Part shown: piece by piece, positions 47,047-57,747 of the stretch
Position numbering within the stretch: position 1 is the stretch's first letter
Layout: each line of letters begins with the position of its first letter
Source: Labia minor
Lineage: Eukaryota; Arthropoda; Insecta; Dermaptera; Spongiphoridae
DNA length: 64,000 bases
Direction of reading: 5' to 3'
Assembly: GCA_963082975.1 (NCBI GenBank)
Contig: OY720344.1
Location: 65,624,546 to 65,688,545, forward strand
Position numbers and translations under genes: made by a program
Notes under the pieces: generated by a model
The model's database searches: none
Seen by the model: the letters and a program-made list of their open reading frames with translations, nothing else
Told to the model about the DNA's origin: nothing

Positions 47047-48624
47047 TTAATAATATAGTATATGTAATTTTACCACGTGATGAGGTTCTTGATGATTGGG
47101 CTGATGTTGATGATGATGTTGATGTTGATGTTGATGTTGATGTTGTCCAGGTTGAAACCTCACTGGATCAACTTGAGGGTGATGTAAGCTACTGCCATGA
47201 TGTCTACGAAATTATATATCATTATTAAATTATATGTCCCTTCCTCTGTTTGATGTATAGGGAGATTAATAAAGAATTACAAAATATTGATTAAGAAAGA
47301 TTAATTAATTAATTTTAAACTTTTAAAATGGTTTAATTTATAAATTCTTATCAATTTGCTCTGTCATATTCTTACACTTTTAATTCTTACTCTCTTTTAC
47401 ACTAATATCCTTGAACCAAAGAATCATGTCTCTCACTCTAATTTACTATTATATTCTTGCCTTTAAAAACATTTCATTGTAAATTTCGTGTGACTCTCCT
47501 TTTTTGAATTCGCATTTCCTCAGAAAATATTTTCTTCTTTGTTAGCATTTAACAGATTGCATTAAAGATAAAACTGATAACTTTGACCTCTATTAGGATA
47601 TGTAAAAAATCAATTGTTGTAAATAAATGATCAATTTTAGACATTTACAAAAAACTACAATCTGAACGTAGCTCAAATAGTAAAGTCAATGATGGCGGGG
47701 GTCTAAATTTCACTAAGTTCAAAAATTTAAAAATTAATTTACTAAATAAAAAAATCTGGAGTATCTCCATTCGACTATCTAGCAAATTTGAATTGGATTA
47801 AATAACATATATTAATTTAAATTAAATTAATTAAATTATAAATTAAAATTAATAAATAATATTTATTAACCAGCGCATGTTTGTTGATGGCACCACGTCA
47901 CGTGTTGGTGCGTGAGATTTGCAGTGTTTAAAAATTAATTCTGGTATTTTCAGCCATTCAATCAAGCTGAAATTCTATATATAGCAAGCGGATTTATACA
48001 ATTATTAATCATGTGAAAAATTATCAAACATATATCTTTATTTTTACGGTCACTTTAGAAGAAAAAAATCAAAACGTTGTAGGTAATGACCCTCTTCCGG
48101 TTGAGCTACATTTCTCAAAAGTTGAGAGAAATCTACAAATTTTGAATAATGCCCGTGTACCAAATGTCATTATTCTAGCTCAAACCGTTTTTGCGTAATC
48201 TTGTCTACATACACCCACATACCCACATACCCACATACACACACACAGACATTTTTCTCAACTTTAGTAAAAATGATTCAGGAACTTTCAAAACGTATAA
48301 AAACATCAAAATCTCAACATCGAAAATTTTCGTGATCGCAATACTATCTCTGGCGAAAAAATGAATAGTAAAATGTCTATCTTGACTGAAATGAGCTTAT
48401 AATCAAAAAGGCTTAAAATTAAATCAAATTAATTATAAATTCATAATAATTAATTAAAATTAATTTGTAATCGTATTATATAATAGTGTAAGTTGTAAGT
48501 TGCGAATCTGCATTCACCTGTGATCATGGACCTCATCCTCATCGGATCCATCCCGTTTATATCCTGTCACGAAAGCAACACTAACAATCAGTGCAACAAG
48601 AAGATAAAGAGAAACACGAGCCAT
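47047..48624 (-). CDS. Small His/Gln-rich secreted peptide precursor (2 exons, 87 aa)
   Basis: Exon 1 is 48624-48518 and exon 2 is 47203-47047 (minus strand), joined in phase 2; the coding length is 264 nt. The start ATG at 48624 opens MARVSLYLLVALIVSVAFVT, a clear signal peptide. A charged stretch follows (YKRDGSDEDEVHDH), then after the splice HHGSSLHHPQVDPVRFQPGQ, a run of His-Gln pairs (QHQHQHQHHH) and PNHQEPHHVVKLHILYY before TAA at 47047. The donor is CAG|GTGAAT and the acceptor CGTAG. AATAAA lies about 60 bases past the stop (46982-46988), and a TATA box precedes the start. The His-rich tail could bind metal ions, but this is inference. Alternatively, a GTAAAA donor after CACGTG could lead to another exon. 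I do not recognise a family. The 1.3 kb intron contains an R3 repeat. Confidence 0.7.
47745..48357 (-). repeat. R3 dispersed element, full-length copy in an intron
   Basis: Reverse copy of 15228-15835, from ATCTGGAGTATCTCCATTCG to ATCGCAATACTATCTCTGGC. It lies within the intron of the His-rich peptide gene. The open frame at 48013-48198 is repeat sequence, not a gene. Confidence 0.75.
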
Positions 48625-48690
48625 TATTAGGATGGTGAAGATTTCCCTAATTCAGAACTATACGATGGGCTCTCTTGGCAATCCATACAG

Positions 48691-48698
48691 CTTTTATA
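48691..48698 (-). promoter_or_regulatory. TATA box of the His-rich peptide gene
   Basis: Minus-strand TATAAAAG, 67 bases before the ATG at 48624. This places transcription start near 48665 and leaves a short leader. Confidence 0.6.
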
Positions 48699-48933
48699 AG
48701 TAAATTGTTGATCCTCTGACCTTAAAAGATAATTTATTTTTAATATCTTACTTAATTAAAAATTTTTATGCATATTAGGGGAAAAAATATCACTCCTTGT
48801 TACATTAAATAATAATTAACTGGCGGAAAATAGTTATTATCGACCTAAATTATATCGAATATCTCTACAAAACAATTTTTAATATTATTTTGAGGTCGAG
48901 AAGATAAATTGATAAATGTTAAATATTCCATTT

Positions 48934-49925
48934 CATAATATTTATATGATATAATTTTTATAGATAGTTTTCGAATTATATATCGCTAGAATTACATGTC
49001 TCAAACCACTCTTAATTAGCACCTGTTCAATTTCCCTCAATGGTTGTTATTGTGTATTCTAGGTTAAAATTTCATAAAAATTGCTACATTCAATAAAATC
49101 ATTATTATTATAAATTGATTAATCATTTATTATTTCTATAACTTTATATATATTTATGTTATCAATATAAAATTTCAAATTGTATATATTATTAGTTAAT
49201 TTTCCATCTTTTGCGTATTTTATTATTCTTTCTGATAACCTCATTCCACGAAATTCTTTTAATATTCATAAAGATAATGATGACGTATTTTTTAAAGTTC
49301 CATTTCCAAATCGCAAAACATATCGCCTTCGACATTTCTCCGCTCAACAAAACATATTTCTAATCACTATCAAATAAAGAAATATTAAATCTTGAATTAA
49401 ATTCATAATTTTATTAAAAATTTTTTAATATTGATATAATGTTAAATTTTATAAATACATTTGATAAATTAACCATATCTACAGACATATTTTCTATTAA
49501 TCATAAAACATCCTGAACTCGATCTTGATTTGATCATGGACATCATCTATAAAATAAATTATTTTTTTTTCTTTTTTCTAGGACTCGATGTGCCAATAAC
49601 AAACAAAGACAACAAAACAACAATCAAGAGAAACCAATGTCGGAGAAGCATTTTACAATTTGTAATTCAAATAGAGAAACAAGAATATATATTTTGTTGA
49701 CCTTATTGAACTTTTTGTTTTTATATATTATACTTATATGTATATAATGATATAAGATAATTAAAAAATCCCAATAGTTGTTTTAAGCATATTTATTATT
49801 AGTATAGAAATGTGATATGAATATGTGGAAATCTTTGGGAAATTTTATTTTAACTCATTTTTGACCTTATAAAACATTTTTTTAATTTTAATAATTAGGA
49901 ATTGTTTTTATTATAATATTATAAG
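48934..49925. repeat. Segmental duplication, copy 2, with empty Helitron site
   Basis: Second copy of 39568-40785, starting about 235 bases upstream of the His-rich gene's TATA box. It holds the unoccupied Helitron target between 49918 and 49919. The open segment 49186-49377 (FPSFAYFIILSDNLIPRNSF, then VFFKVPFPNRKTYRLRHFSA, stop) and the segment after TTTTTTCTAG at 49581 (ending in the same hydrophobic tail as copy 1) are retained. Differences from copy 1 in the second segment are a mixture of silent and replacement changes. Confidence 0.7.
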
Positions 49926-49987
49926 TATGTGTGTTTATGTATACAAGATTACGCAAAAACGGTCTGAACTAGAATAATGAAATTTGG
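49926..49987 (+). repeat. R3 fragment next to the empty site
   Basis: GTGTTTATGTATACAAGATT and ACGCAAAAACGGTCTGAACT match R3. It is truncated where the LINE fragment begins. Confidence 0.6.
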
Positions 49988-50958
49988 AAGAGCACTACAC
50001 TTATAGCGACCATCAAGCTATAATATGCGAATTGAGGAAGTCAGTTCAGGGAGCTCCCGTAGCTTTGGGATGGAAAACTTGCGCGCTGATTCAGGAAGCA
50101 TTTATGGTTATGATGACCCTGTCGGATCAGCAGGAAATGTAGCCAACCAGGTGATGGACCGTATCGCCAGAGCATGTGATGCGGCCATGCCAAGAACCAA
50201 TCGGCGTCCACCTGTCTATTGGTGAAACGAGGAAATAGCAAGGCGTCGTAATGAATGCTTGTCAACCTTCAATTGGCTAAACAGAAAACTGAGGATGCAC
50301 TTATTACAAGCAGGAAAGTGATAGGGACCATTAAACTGAAAATCGGCGTACAAGAGATCACTTCACAACCATATATCCGATATTTGTGAGTGATGATTGA
50401 TGCCCGGCTCAATTTTAAGCAGCAGGTGGAACACGTGAGTGCTAAAGCATCAACAGTAGTGGCTGGCCTAGCACGACTTATGCCTAACATCGGAGGCCCA
50501 AAGCAGACGAGGAGGTTATTGCTATCATCAGTGGTTACATCGGTCCTCACGAATGGTATAACCATTTGGGCCGACGCACTAGAGATCCAGAAATCGCGGA
50601 GGAGGGCTGGTCCGGTATACCGGTTGAGCGCGTTAAGAGTGGCGAGCTCCTTCCGAACAATATCAGAGGAGCGGTGTGTGTCATTTTAGGAATTCTGCCA
50701 CTTAGAGTTCTGGCTGAGGAAAGGCGGGCCCTCTACCATCGGAAGAGGTCAAGCACACTGAGCACCGAAGAACTGAGAGCAGAAGAACGGCGACATAGTA
50801 TTTCGCGATGGCAGTTACAGTGGGATACCGCGGAACAGGGTAGATGGACGCACCGTTTAATACCAAGGATTGATGTTTGGCTGAACCGGAGTCACTGCGA
50901 GGTCAACTATTACCTAACACATATGCTGTCAGGGCACACACATACATATACTACCTAA
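49988..50958 (+). pseudogene. R1-clade-like LINE fragment, reverse transcriptase core deleted
   Basis: The end of an APE-type endonuclease (EEHYTYSDHQAIICELRKSV, 49990-50050) and a linker (NEEIARRRNECLS near 50227-50265) join near 50270 directly to the region after the RT catalytic box (QLAKQKTEDALITSRKVIG, YLGVMIDARLNF with a stop in the middle). The C-terminal region follows, with LLLSSVVTSVLTNGITIWAD, ISRWQLQWDTAEQGRWTHRL and VNYYLTHMLSGH. That end resembles R1/LOA-type LINEs. Several frameshifts and a TAG near 50688 break the frame. It is cut off after LSGH by an ACACACATACAT microsatellite. GC content is well above that of the surroundings. Confidence 0.85.
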
Positions 50959-51399
50959 TAAAATAATAAAAGAATTAAAATATGATTGAATTATCCTTAT
51001 TTTAGTGTTTTTCGTTTTACACGGTTTTAACATAGAAAATTTAAGATTTCAATTTACACGGTTTTGTTCGGAACCAATCTTCCGTGTAAAAGTTTAAAAG
51101 ATCAGCACTAGCCCCCGCTTTATCATTTACTACGCCCCTATATTCGCAAAATTTATTACATTCTTAACCAAAATGCAGTCCTTCAGATTCCCCCCTCCCC
51201 CCGGACAAATATTTGTTTGTTGATGCTGATGTTTGGAAAATTTCAAGTACAGAAAGTTGGATTTTTACTTCATAGATTTTACTGTGTGGTTTCTAATTCC
51301 CTGAAGATTTGTAATTACACCATTTGATAACACCTTATCCAGCTGTTATTTTAAGTTATTAAACCACGCTTTACTTTATATTTGAAATATGCTAAGCCA
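50959..51399. other. AT-rich DNA with a palindrome, possibly the end of a pogo-type element
   Basis: TTTACACGG near 51053-51061 and CCGTGTAAA near 51091-51099 form a hairpin, with a related TTTTACACGGTTTT at about 51013-51026. This may be a remnant terminus of the adjacent pogo-like element. No gene seen. Confidence 0.35.
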
Positions 51400-51845
51400 T
51401 CTTTTCCGATTAATGACAGTCAGACAGAAACGGGTAATATTTCTCAATATCCCCAAGAGAAAGAACGCAAAAAGGTCCAAGGTATGTGAAAAAGTCCAAC
51501 AAGAAAGACAGTAATTCTTACTTCTTCACCTTATAAGTTAGAACTGGAGCTTGAAGAACAAAAAAAAAAACAGAAAGAAAACCTTAAAGCAGAAAACTGT
51601 TTAAGGCTCCTAAGCAAAAAACTGTCAAAACACAGAGAAAAAGAATTTTAGAATTAAAACAGATTCCTCGGCATCAGATGAATACTACGAGAAAAGTGAC
51701 GAAGTCTGTATCTTTTATAATGAATTATACGCTTGGACAAAATCTCTGAAATGTTGGATACAGTGTCTCAACAGTAAAGGATGGGGACATGGAGCCTGCA
51801 GCAATGCAGAGGAGCATGATCAAAGGTTTTTTTTTCTGATTTCTG
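51400..51845 (+). pseudogene. pogo/jerky-type transposase C-terminal fragment
   Basis: Plus strand. PSFPINDSQTETGNISQYPQ, then KTVILTSSPYKLELELEEQK, a Lys-rich part and TDSSASDEYYEKSDEVCIF, then WIQCLNSKGWGHGACSNAEE. The last part resembles the Cys/His finger found at the C-terminus of many insect pogo-like proteins, but at least two expected cysteines are replaced. The DDE catalytic domain is absent and stops interrupt the frame. Confidence 0.6.
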
Positions 51846-52792
51846 ATCTTAAAACAAATCTGATCAGTCAGATTAATTTACTATGAATTCCACAAATATA
51901 TTAAATTCCAAATGTTCGGTGATTTTTTAACCCATTTTTTTAATTATTCTTTTATAGGTTTGATAAAACCGGGTAATTGTGTACTCCAAAAAATAATTTA
52001 TTTACCCTCCAAATACACTGAAAAATATTTATTTTTGCAACTAAAGAACTAATTTATTATTCAAATGGAAATTCAAGCAAACTGCAATTATTTATTCACG
52101 TAGTTTTATTAACGTATCTGCTTAGGAAAAAAAACATTTTGGGGCCCGGTTTTGTCCAACTTTCCCTTATATATTAGTATATTTGAGGTCAATAATTATA
52201 TTACTAAGTTTCTACATTGATTCATATATTTAATAATCTTTAAGATAATAATGACACTTACTCTCAGAGAGTTCAAAAATCAAAATGAAAAACATTTTCT
52301 TTCTCTTTCATTATAATTTTATATTGTTTATTTATTCATTTATCTTTAAAAATAATTAAAAGTATATGATTCTTTTTACTTTAAATTTTTGTAATCGATA
52401 TATTTAATTTAATATCTTGTTAATAATCTTTAGAATAAATATTTTATTATTTTGTCTCTGAAGATTGTTTATTTGAATAGAATGAGATGTTTAAGAAAAT
52501 GTTGTAAATATCAATCTTTCACTTCTCCAATATCAATCTCATTATGATAACCCAAATCATAAGATTACATCATCATTTCTTTTAAAATCATTTAATTCAT
52601 TTAAAATCAATGATTTCTTAAAATAATTTATTTTTTTGTTACTCATTTTATAAATTTATTATATTTTAATCTAAATGATATTTAGATAGTTAAGTTCAAT
52701 TTAGAAAATATTTATTAGACTTGTCAGTGAGATGGATGGATGAACCAAGTGGCATGCATTCCCAGTCGTAGTCCATCAGTTCAGCAGCCAAG
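51846..52792. other. AT-rich DNA upstream of the GBP-like gene
   Basis: No gene recognised. The last 70 bases before the ATG contain TCAGT (52776-52780), an arthropod initiator-like sequence, which would give a leader of about 17 bases. A clear TATA box is not seen. Confidence 0.45.
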
Positions 52793-53616
52793 ATGCAGGT
52801 CTGCACTCGATCGGTTCTCCTTCTTCTTCTTTTTTTCACTTTATCATTTCTCAATCAATCAGAATCGAAAGGTATAATCGGCTCAACATTAGATAGAATT
52901 TTAGGAAAAACGACAACATCTCCCCCCACAACTGCCACCCCTACAATAAGCACAACAACCGCTAGTTCGGCACTAACTTCAAGTATTGAGTCTGTAAGTA
53001 ATATTTATTTTATATAAAATCGTTTTCATTGCACAAAATGTAATAATAGATATAATAGTAAAAATAAACGTAATAAACGTTATAAAGATTCTAATAGACA
53101 AAAAAAAATACAATTTTATTATTGATTGGACATAAATTCTTATATCTAATATAAATATATTATAAGAAATTATAATTTATTTAAAGATTACCAAGTTCAA
53201 CTGATAATAAAAAAAATAATATTTTTAAGTTTTTAATATAATTGTTTTTCCTAATATAATACCTTAAGATTTTTTCTTCTTTATTGGATTGTTAATATAA
53301 CACCTTGAAAGCAGCTTTAGCTCCCGAAAAAAGTTCAAAAAATAATTTAACTCTTTAACATCGTAGATTGGAGAGATTGATTTCAAAGTCAATTTTATAA
53401 TTAAATAAAACAAATCAAAATTAAATTTTACCTTTTGGTTAGATTTAACTTAGAATCTAAAATTGTTATCAGGTTAAGTTAAGTTGGGACAAATATATTA
53501 CAGATCGATGAACTCTTTTTAGAACAAATAACTCATAAACAATCAATCTATATGATGGGGAACATTTTAAACAAATGAATTACAAAATTATTGATTTTGT
53601 ATATATATATATATTG

Positions 53617-53647
<31 letters not shown>

Positions 53648-56600
53648 TCAGAGCCTTAAGTAACATTTTGTTGGCTCAATGTAAGACATTCATATTGTCC
53701 CCTCCCCTTGTCCCATTTAATATGAAAGTATGAGCTGTGACCAGGTATAGAACCGACCGAATTATATGTATATATAAAGTATAAAAACAAAATATTTTTA
53801 AAACACGAATTATAATGACTAAATTATATTATTTGGGTTTTTAATTTTAGTTTAATTACTCAATTATTAATTAATATTATATTTTAAGAGAAATATTTCC
53901 CGACATTTAATATAAAATTTATACTTTGTAAACTACCACTTCCGGTTTACACCAAAAGTTGATGAATTCATAGTACTGATGCATTAAATAAATATACCAA
54001 ATTTTATCAAAATCCGATGAACCGTTCAAGCTGTACACGTCTATAAGGATACACAACGGACGGATAGATCTCATGCTAAAATATCCACATGTGAAATTTG
54101 GTCTGCAAAAAATACCTTCCCTTGCTATCGTCGGTCGGTAGAAATTTACTTTTCATATTTTTCATGCTCTTATTCTTATATATATTTTTAGCTTGTAAAT
54201 AAATATTGTAAATAAACTCAAGATTATTTTTCACTTAATTATTTTTATAGGTTTTTCTGGGCCGCTTTGATTTGAGTCTGGGCAATCGCCTCTCTTCCCC
54301 CTGCCTACTTACGACCCTGTATATATTTATTATAGCTTTAAAGTTTATAATAATATTAATTATTATACAAGAAATTAATAAAAGATATTAGTGTTCTAAA
54401 GAGTTATTATATATACTTACTAAAATTATAGGTTTATAATTAAAATTATATTTACATTATATAGATCAGAAAGATGCTTTTGAAACTTTATCAAAAACGA
54501 TTTAATTATTTTATTTTTTTAATTATTAAATTTTAATTAATTAAATGTATAATGAAATAATGTTGAGAGAGAAAATTTTAATTATAATTTAATTACAGAA
54601 TATCAAATTTAGTTTATTACAGTGTTTTATTTAACTTGCTTGGTTGTCTGTATGGTTCAAATCTAGTAATTCATTTTTAACACAATTGCAGTTGACCAAT
54701 CGAACTAAAACTTTGCACACTTTTCAAATTTGGATGACAATACATGAATATGAAATAAAGTTTTCATTTTCTTAATTAATTAATTAATTAATTGTTCAAA
54801 TCTAGTAACTCATTTTTAACACAGTTGCAGTTGACCATTAATTAATTAATAATTTAAAGTTAACCAATCGAACTAAAACATTGCACACTTTTCAGATTTG
54901 GATGACAAAACATGAATATGAAATAAAGATTTCATTTTCTTAATTAATAAATTAATTAATAATTTAATTAATAAATTTTAACTCATCATTTATATCATTT
55001 ATAATCTCAAAGTATATTCAAATAAAACTTAAAACCTTAAAAATTTATTTACTAAAAAATTAAAAATAAAATAAATAATTTAAAAAAAATTAAGTTACAT
55101 TGTTATATTTATAAATGCACTAAAAACTAGAAAATAATTTTTCTCTTAGCTTCATTAAGTATATTCTTCTTCATGATGGGGTTGTACAATGATCAACAAC
55201 AATGGTCTAGATACTTTGAATAAAAAGCCTAATTAAAATTAATTAGTTAATTAATTTTCTAAGGATCTCTCAAATAAAATGCTTGCATTTAAATTAAAAA
55301 TGGTGACAAAATTAAAAATTAAATGCAAGCGTAGGCGGATCATTGTACAACCCCATCATGAAGAAGAATCTTATCTTATTATGCTAGCTAAAATTGTATA
55401 TATCTATATTTCTATATATATTTCTATATATATTTCTATATTGGTTCTCAAAAACCGCTCTAACGATTTTTTTCAAATTCACACTAGATATAGTATTTAT
55501 AAAGAAAAATTGAGTTTTATTGATCACATCTCTTGAAAATTACAGCTTCATTATTAATTTCTTAATTAAAAATTATATATGAGTGACGTCAATGGCATCC
55601 ATTTTGAAATTTTACTCCCGCCTTTTTTTAAAGGATATTGTATTAATATTTTTTTTAAAATTTAAAATATTTTAAAATTTATTATTTAATTTCGAAATAA
55701 AATTAAAAATATTTATTTTTAATAAAATATATATATATATATATTTATTAATCTCTCTCAAAAAAAAAACAACAAAATAAAATACGGTTGGTTGACTCCC
55801 GCTTTTTTTTTTAAATGATATTGTATTAACATTTTTTTATATTTAAAATATTTTAAAATTCATTATTTAATTTCGAAATAAAATTAAAAATATTTATTTT
55901 TAATAAAATATATATATATTTATTAATCTCTCTCAAAAAAAAACAACAAAACAAATAAATGTCTTTGAAAGATGGTAAAAATATCTTTGTAATTATCAAA
56001 ATATCATAGACCAGTGGTAAGAACAATTGTTTTTACTCCCCGAGTTCGAAGGATCGAAACTCGCCGCGTGCATTTTTTTTTTATCTATTTTCGTGATTTA
56101 TTTATTCATTGTTCTTTTATTAATTAAGTTTTAGATAGTTTTATAATTTTTAATATTTTTTCAATAAAATATTATTTAATACATTTAATAATTGTAATAA
56201 ATAATTAAAGAATTGTATATCAATATTTTTTAAAGGGTAGAGCGAGCTCGGTGTCCCAGGTATTAATATTACCAGCCAAATCCAATAATAATGAATCATT
56301 TTTTTTAACTTAAGTACCGAGCCGAGGCTCGGGGTCCCGGTATACATATTTATGTATTATTGAGGACCCCAAGTTCCATGCAATGATGCAACATTTAATA
56401 ATTGTAATAAATAATTAAAGAATTGTATATCAGCTCGGTGTCCCAGGTATATTAATATTACCAGCCAAACCCAATATAATAATGAATTATTTTTTTTTAA
56501 CTTAATTACCTAGCCGAGGCTCGGGGTCCCGGTGTGATCTTAATATATTGTCAGAATTAGATAAATAATGTAGAGAGAAAAATTATTTAAAAATAGATAT

Positions 56601-57747
56601 TTATTTAAATGAAATAAAATTATTTAATTTACAGAATGAAAATGTCTATAATAATGTCTAAACATTTTTTCGAGCGACAGCTCGGTATCCAAGGTATTAA
56701 TATTACCAGCCAAACCCAATAATAATGAATCATTTTTTTTTAACTTAAGTACCGAGCCGAGGCTCGGGGTCCCGGTACTATACTTAATGAGGCTAAGAGA
56801 AAAATTATTTTCTAGTTTTTAGTGCATTTATAAATAAAACACTGTAACTTAATTTTTTTTTAATTATTTATTTTTATCTTATCTATTTGTAAAAATAAGA
56901 ATTTAAAAATCAAAATCAAATTTCATTTATTTTTTCTTTAATTTAAATTTCATTTTCATTAAATTCTATTGTAAATTATTCTTAGAATATTTGAATAATT
57001 GAAGGAAATTTAAATTTATTTGAACAATAACAATATTAAAGTTATTTAAAAGATTTTAAAATATTTACCCAAACATAAATTCATAGATAATTTCATAAAT
57101 TTGTATAAGACATTTAATATGTGAGCTAATGAAAATAAATTGATTATTGATCAATATTATATATAATATTAAAAAGGATAAAATTGGTTGAGAAAATTTA
57201 TTGCTTTTTGTAATTTCAAATATATTTATTTAAAAATATAATTAAGGAATATTTTAAATTTAATATTTTTTAGGAAATAAGTGAAAACTTAGAAGAGAAA
57301 GAGAAGCCAATTGAAGATATTTCGAATTCCTCACCAATCTCTGCTGTTGATGGTAAACATATTTATTTTACATAATATTGAGAAAATATTTACTACAATA
57401 TCCAATCTTGAATATATAATATTCGTACTTGCATTAATTTCTCTAAGATAAAAATCAATTTTTTTTTTCTTTTTTTTCGATAAGTTTCAAATCTTTGTTT
57501 TATTTTAAGATTAGATTACGATATATATATAATTATATTTTTGTGAATCTAAGTTCATAATTTTTCTTATTGGTTACTTTTGGTTTTATGAAAATTAATA
57601 AAGTTAATTGATTGAGATTTTCGATATGTTTATATTTGTTTTTCAGATTCATTAGAGGTAGTGATTAAATCGTTCATCCAAGCACCAAATGCTTCCTGTC
57701 CTCCTGGGAAAACTTATATTAATGGCCGTTGTCGAAAATCATTTTAA
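52793..57747 (+). CDS. GBP/ENF-like cytokine precursor, isoform A (3 exons, 126 aa)
   Basis: Exons 52793-52993, 57274-57352 and 57647-57747 join in phases 0 and 1 to 381 nt including TAA. Residues 1-25 form a signal peptide (MQVCTRSVLLLLLFFTLSFL). Residues 40-67 are Thr/Ser/Pro-rich, probably O-glycosylated. Exon 2 is acidic (EISENLEEKEKPIED). The C-terminus reads APNASCPPGKTYINGRCRKS-F, with Cys111 and Cys122. C-x2-G-x5-G-x-C-R fits the pattern C-x(2)-G-x(4,6)-G-x(1,2)-C-[KR] known for growth-blocking peptides (GBP/ENF), insect cytokines that act through a cell-surface receptor in wound, stress and immune responses. Splice sites are TCT|GTAAGT, TTTTTTAG, GATG|GTAAAC and TTTTTCAG. AATAAA lies at 57837-57842. 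An N-x-S sequon (N108) precedes the first Cys. The family call rests on this short motif and architecture; no dibasic cleavage site is obvious. Intron 1 (4.3 kb) is full of repeats. Confidence 0.7.
53649..54319. mobile_element. hAT-like MITE in intron 1, with nested R1 copy
   Basis: The left end CAGAGCCTTAAG and right end (reverse complement CAGGGTCGTAAG) match at 9 of 12 bases. TATATATT occurs on both sides (53641-53648 and 54320-54327), though in a (TA)n context. An R1 element (53736-54142) was inserted within it. Confidence 0.6.
53736..54142 (+). repeat. R1 dispersed element, shortened copy
   Basis: Starts CTGTGACCAGGTATAGAACC, has CCACTTCCGGTTTACACC near 53936, and ends CGTCGGTCGG near 54138. 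The CRE-like block is missing and unrelated AT-rich sequence (shared with 17200 and 20600) is present instead. Confidence 0.65.
54640..54930. repeat. Duplicated dispersed repeat with (TTAA)n tracts
   Basis: GTTCAAATCTAGTAA, TTGCAGTTGACCA, CCAATCGAACTAAAAC and TTTGGATGACAA each occur twice in order. The second copy is split by an ATTAATTAATTAAT run. Related to 19190-19330. Confidence 0.7.
55163..55369. repeat. Nested inverted repeats
   Basis: A perfect 32-bp inverted repeat (55163-55194 and 55338-55369; TCATGATGGGGTTGTACAAT inside the arm) encloses a shorter one (GCTTGCATTTA near 55281, TAAATGCAAGC near 55320-55330). An open frame across it (55279-55536) is not a gene. Confidence 0.8.
55614..55950. 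repeat. Tandem duplication of about 180 bp
   Basis: ACTCCCGC followed by T-run and ATATTGTATTAA begins at 55614 and again at 55795. The two units share AATTTCGAAATAAAATTAAA and the (TA)n and CTCTCTC(A)n blocks, and differ in (TA)n length. Confidence 0.8.
56005..56078 (+). ncRNA. tRNA-derived SINE head or tRNA pseudogene
   Basis: A box A-like TAGACCAGTGG (56007-56017) and a box B-like GGATCGAAACTC (56051-56062) sit at tRNA spacing, followed by TTTTTTTTTT, a Pol III terminator. CGAGTTCGAAGGATCGAAAC fits a degenerate T-arm region. No complete cloverleaf could be drawn, so this is a relic and not a working tRNA. Confidence 0.45.
56229..56777. repeat. Hairpin-cassette array, locus E, in intron 1
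   Basis: Three clear cassettes of about 105 bp: about 56235-56342, 56430-56531 and 56669-56777. Each begins with a hairpin ending GCTCGGTGTCCCAGGTAT, continues through CAGCCAAACCCAATA and ATGAAT(C/T)ATTTTTTTT, and ends with a second hairpin ACCGAGCCGAGGCTCGGGGT plus CCCGGT. Bases 56530-56670 between the last two are the spacer shared with 35570-35690. Confidence 0.85.

Noticed and set aside
47110..47150. (GTTGAT)n simple repeat
   Set aside because: On the minus strand it encodes the His-Gln pairs of a spliced peptide with signal sequence, so it is treated as coding.
48013..48198. Open frame inside the His-rich gene intron
   Set aside because: It is the body of an R3 repeat present at several other places in the window.
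55279..55536. Open frame of 85 codons in intron 1 of the GBP-like gene
   Set aside because: It spans an inverted repeat and an (ATATCT)-like run; the peptide is Ile/Tyr repetitive.
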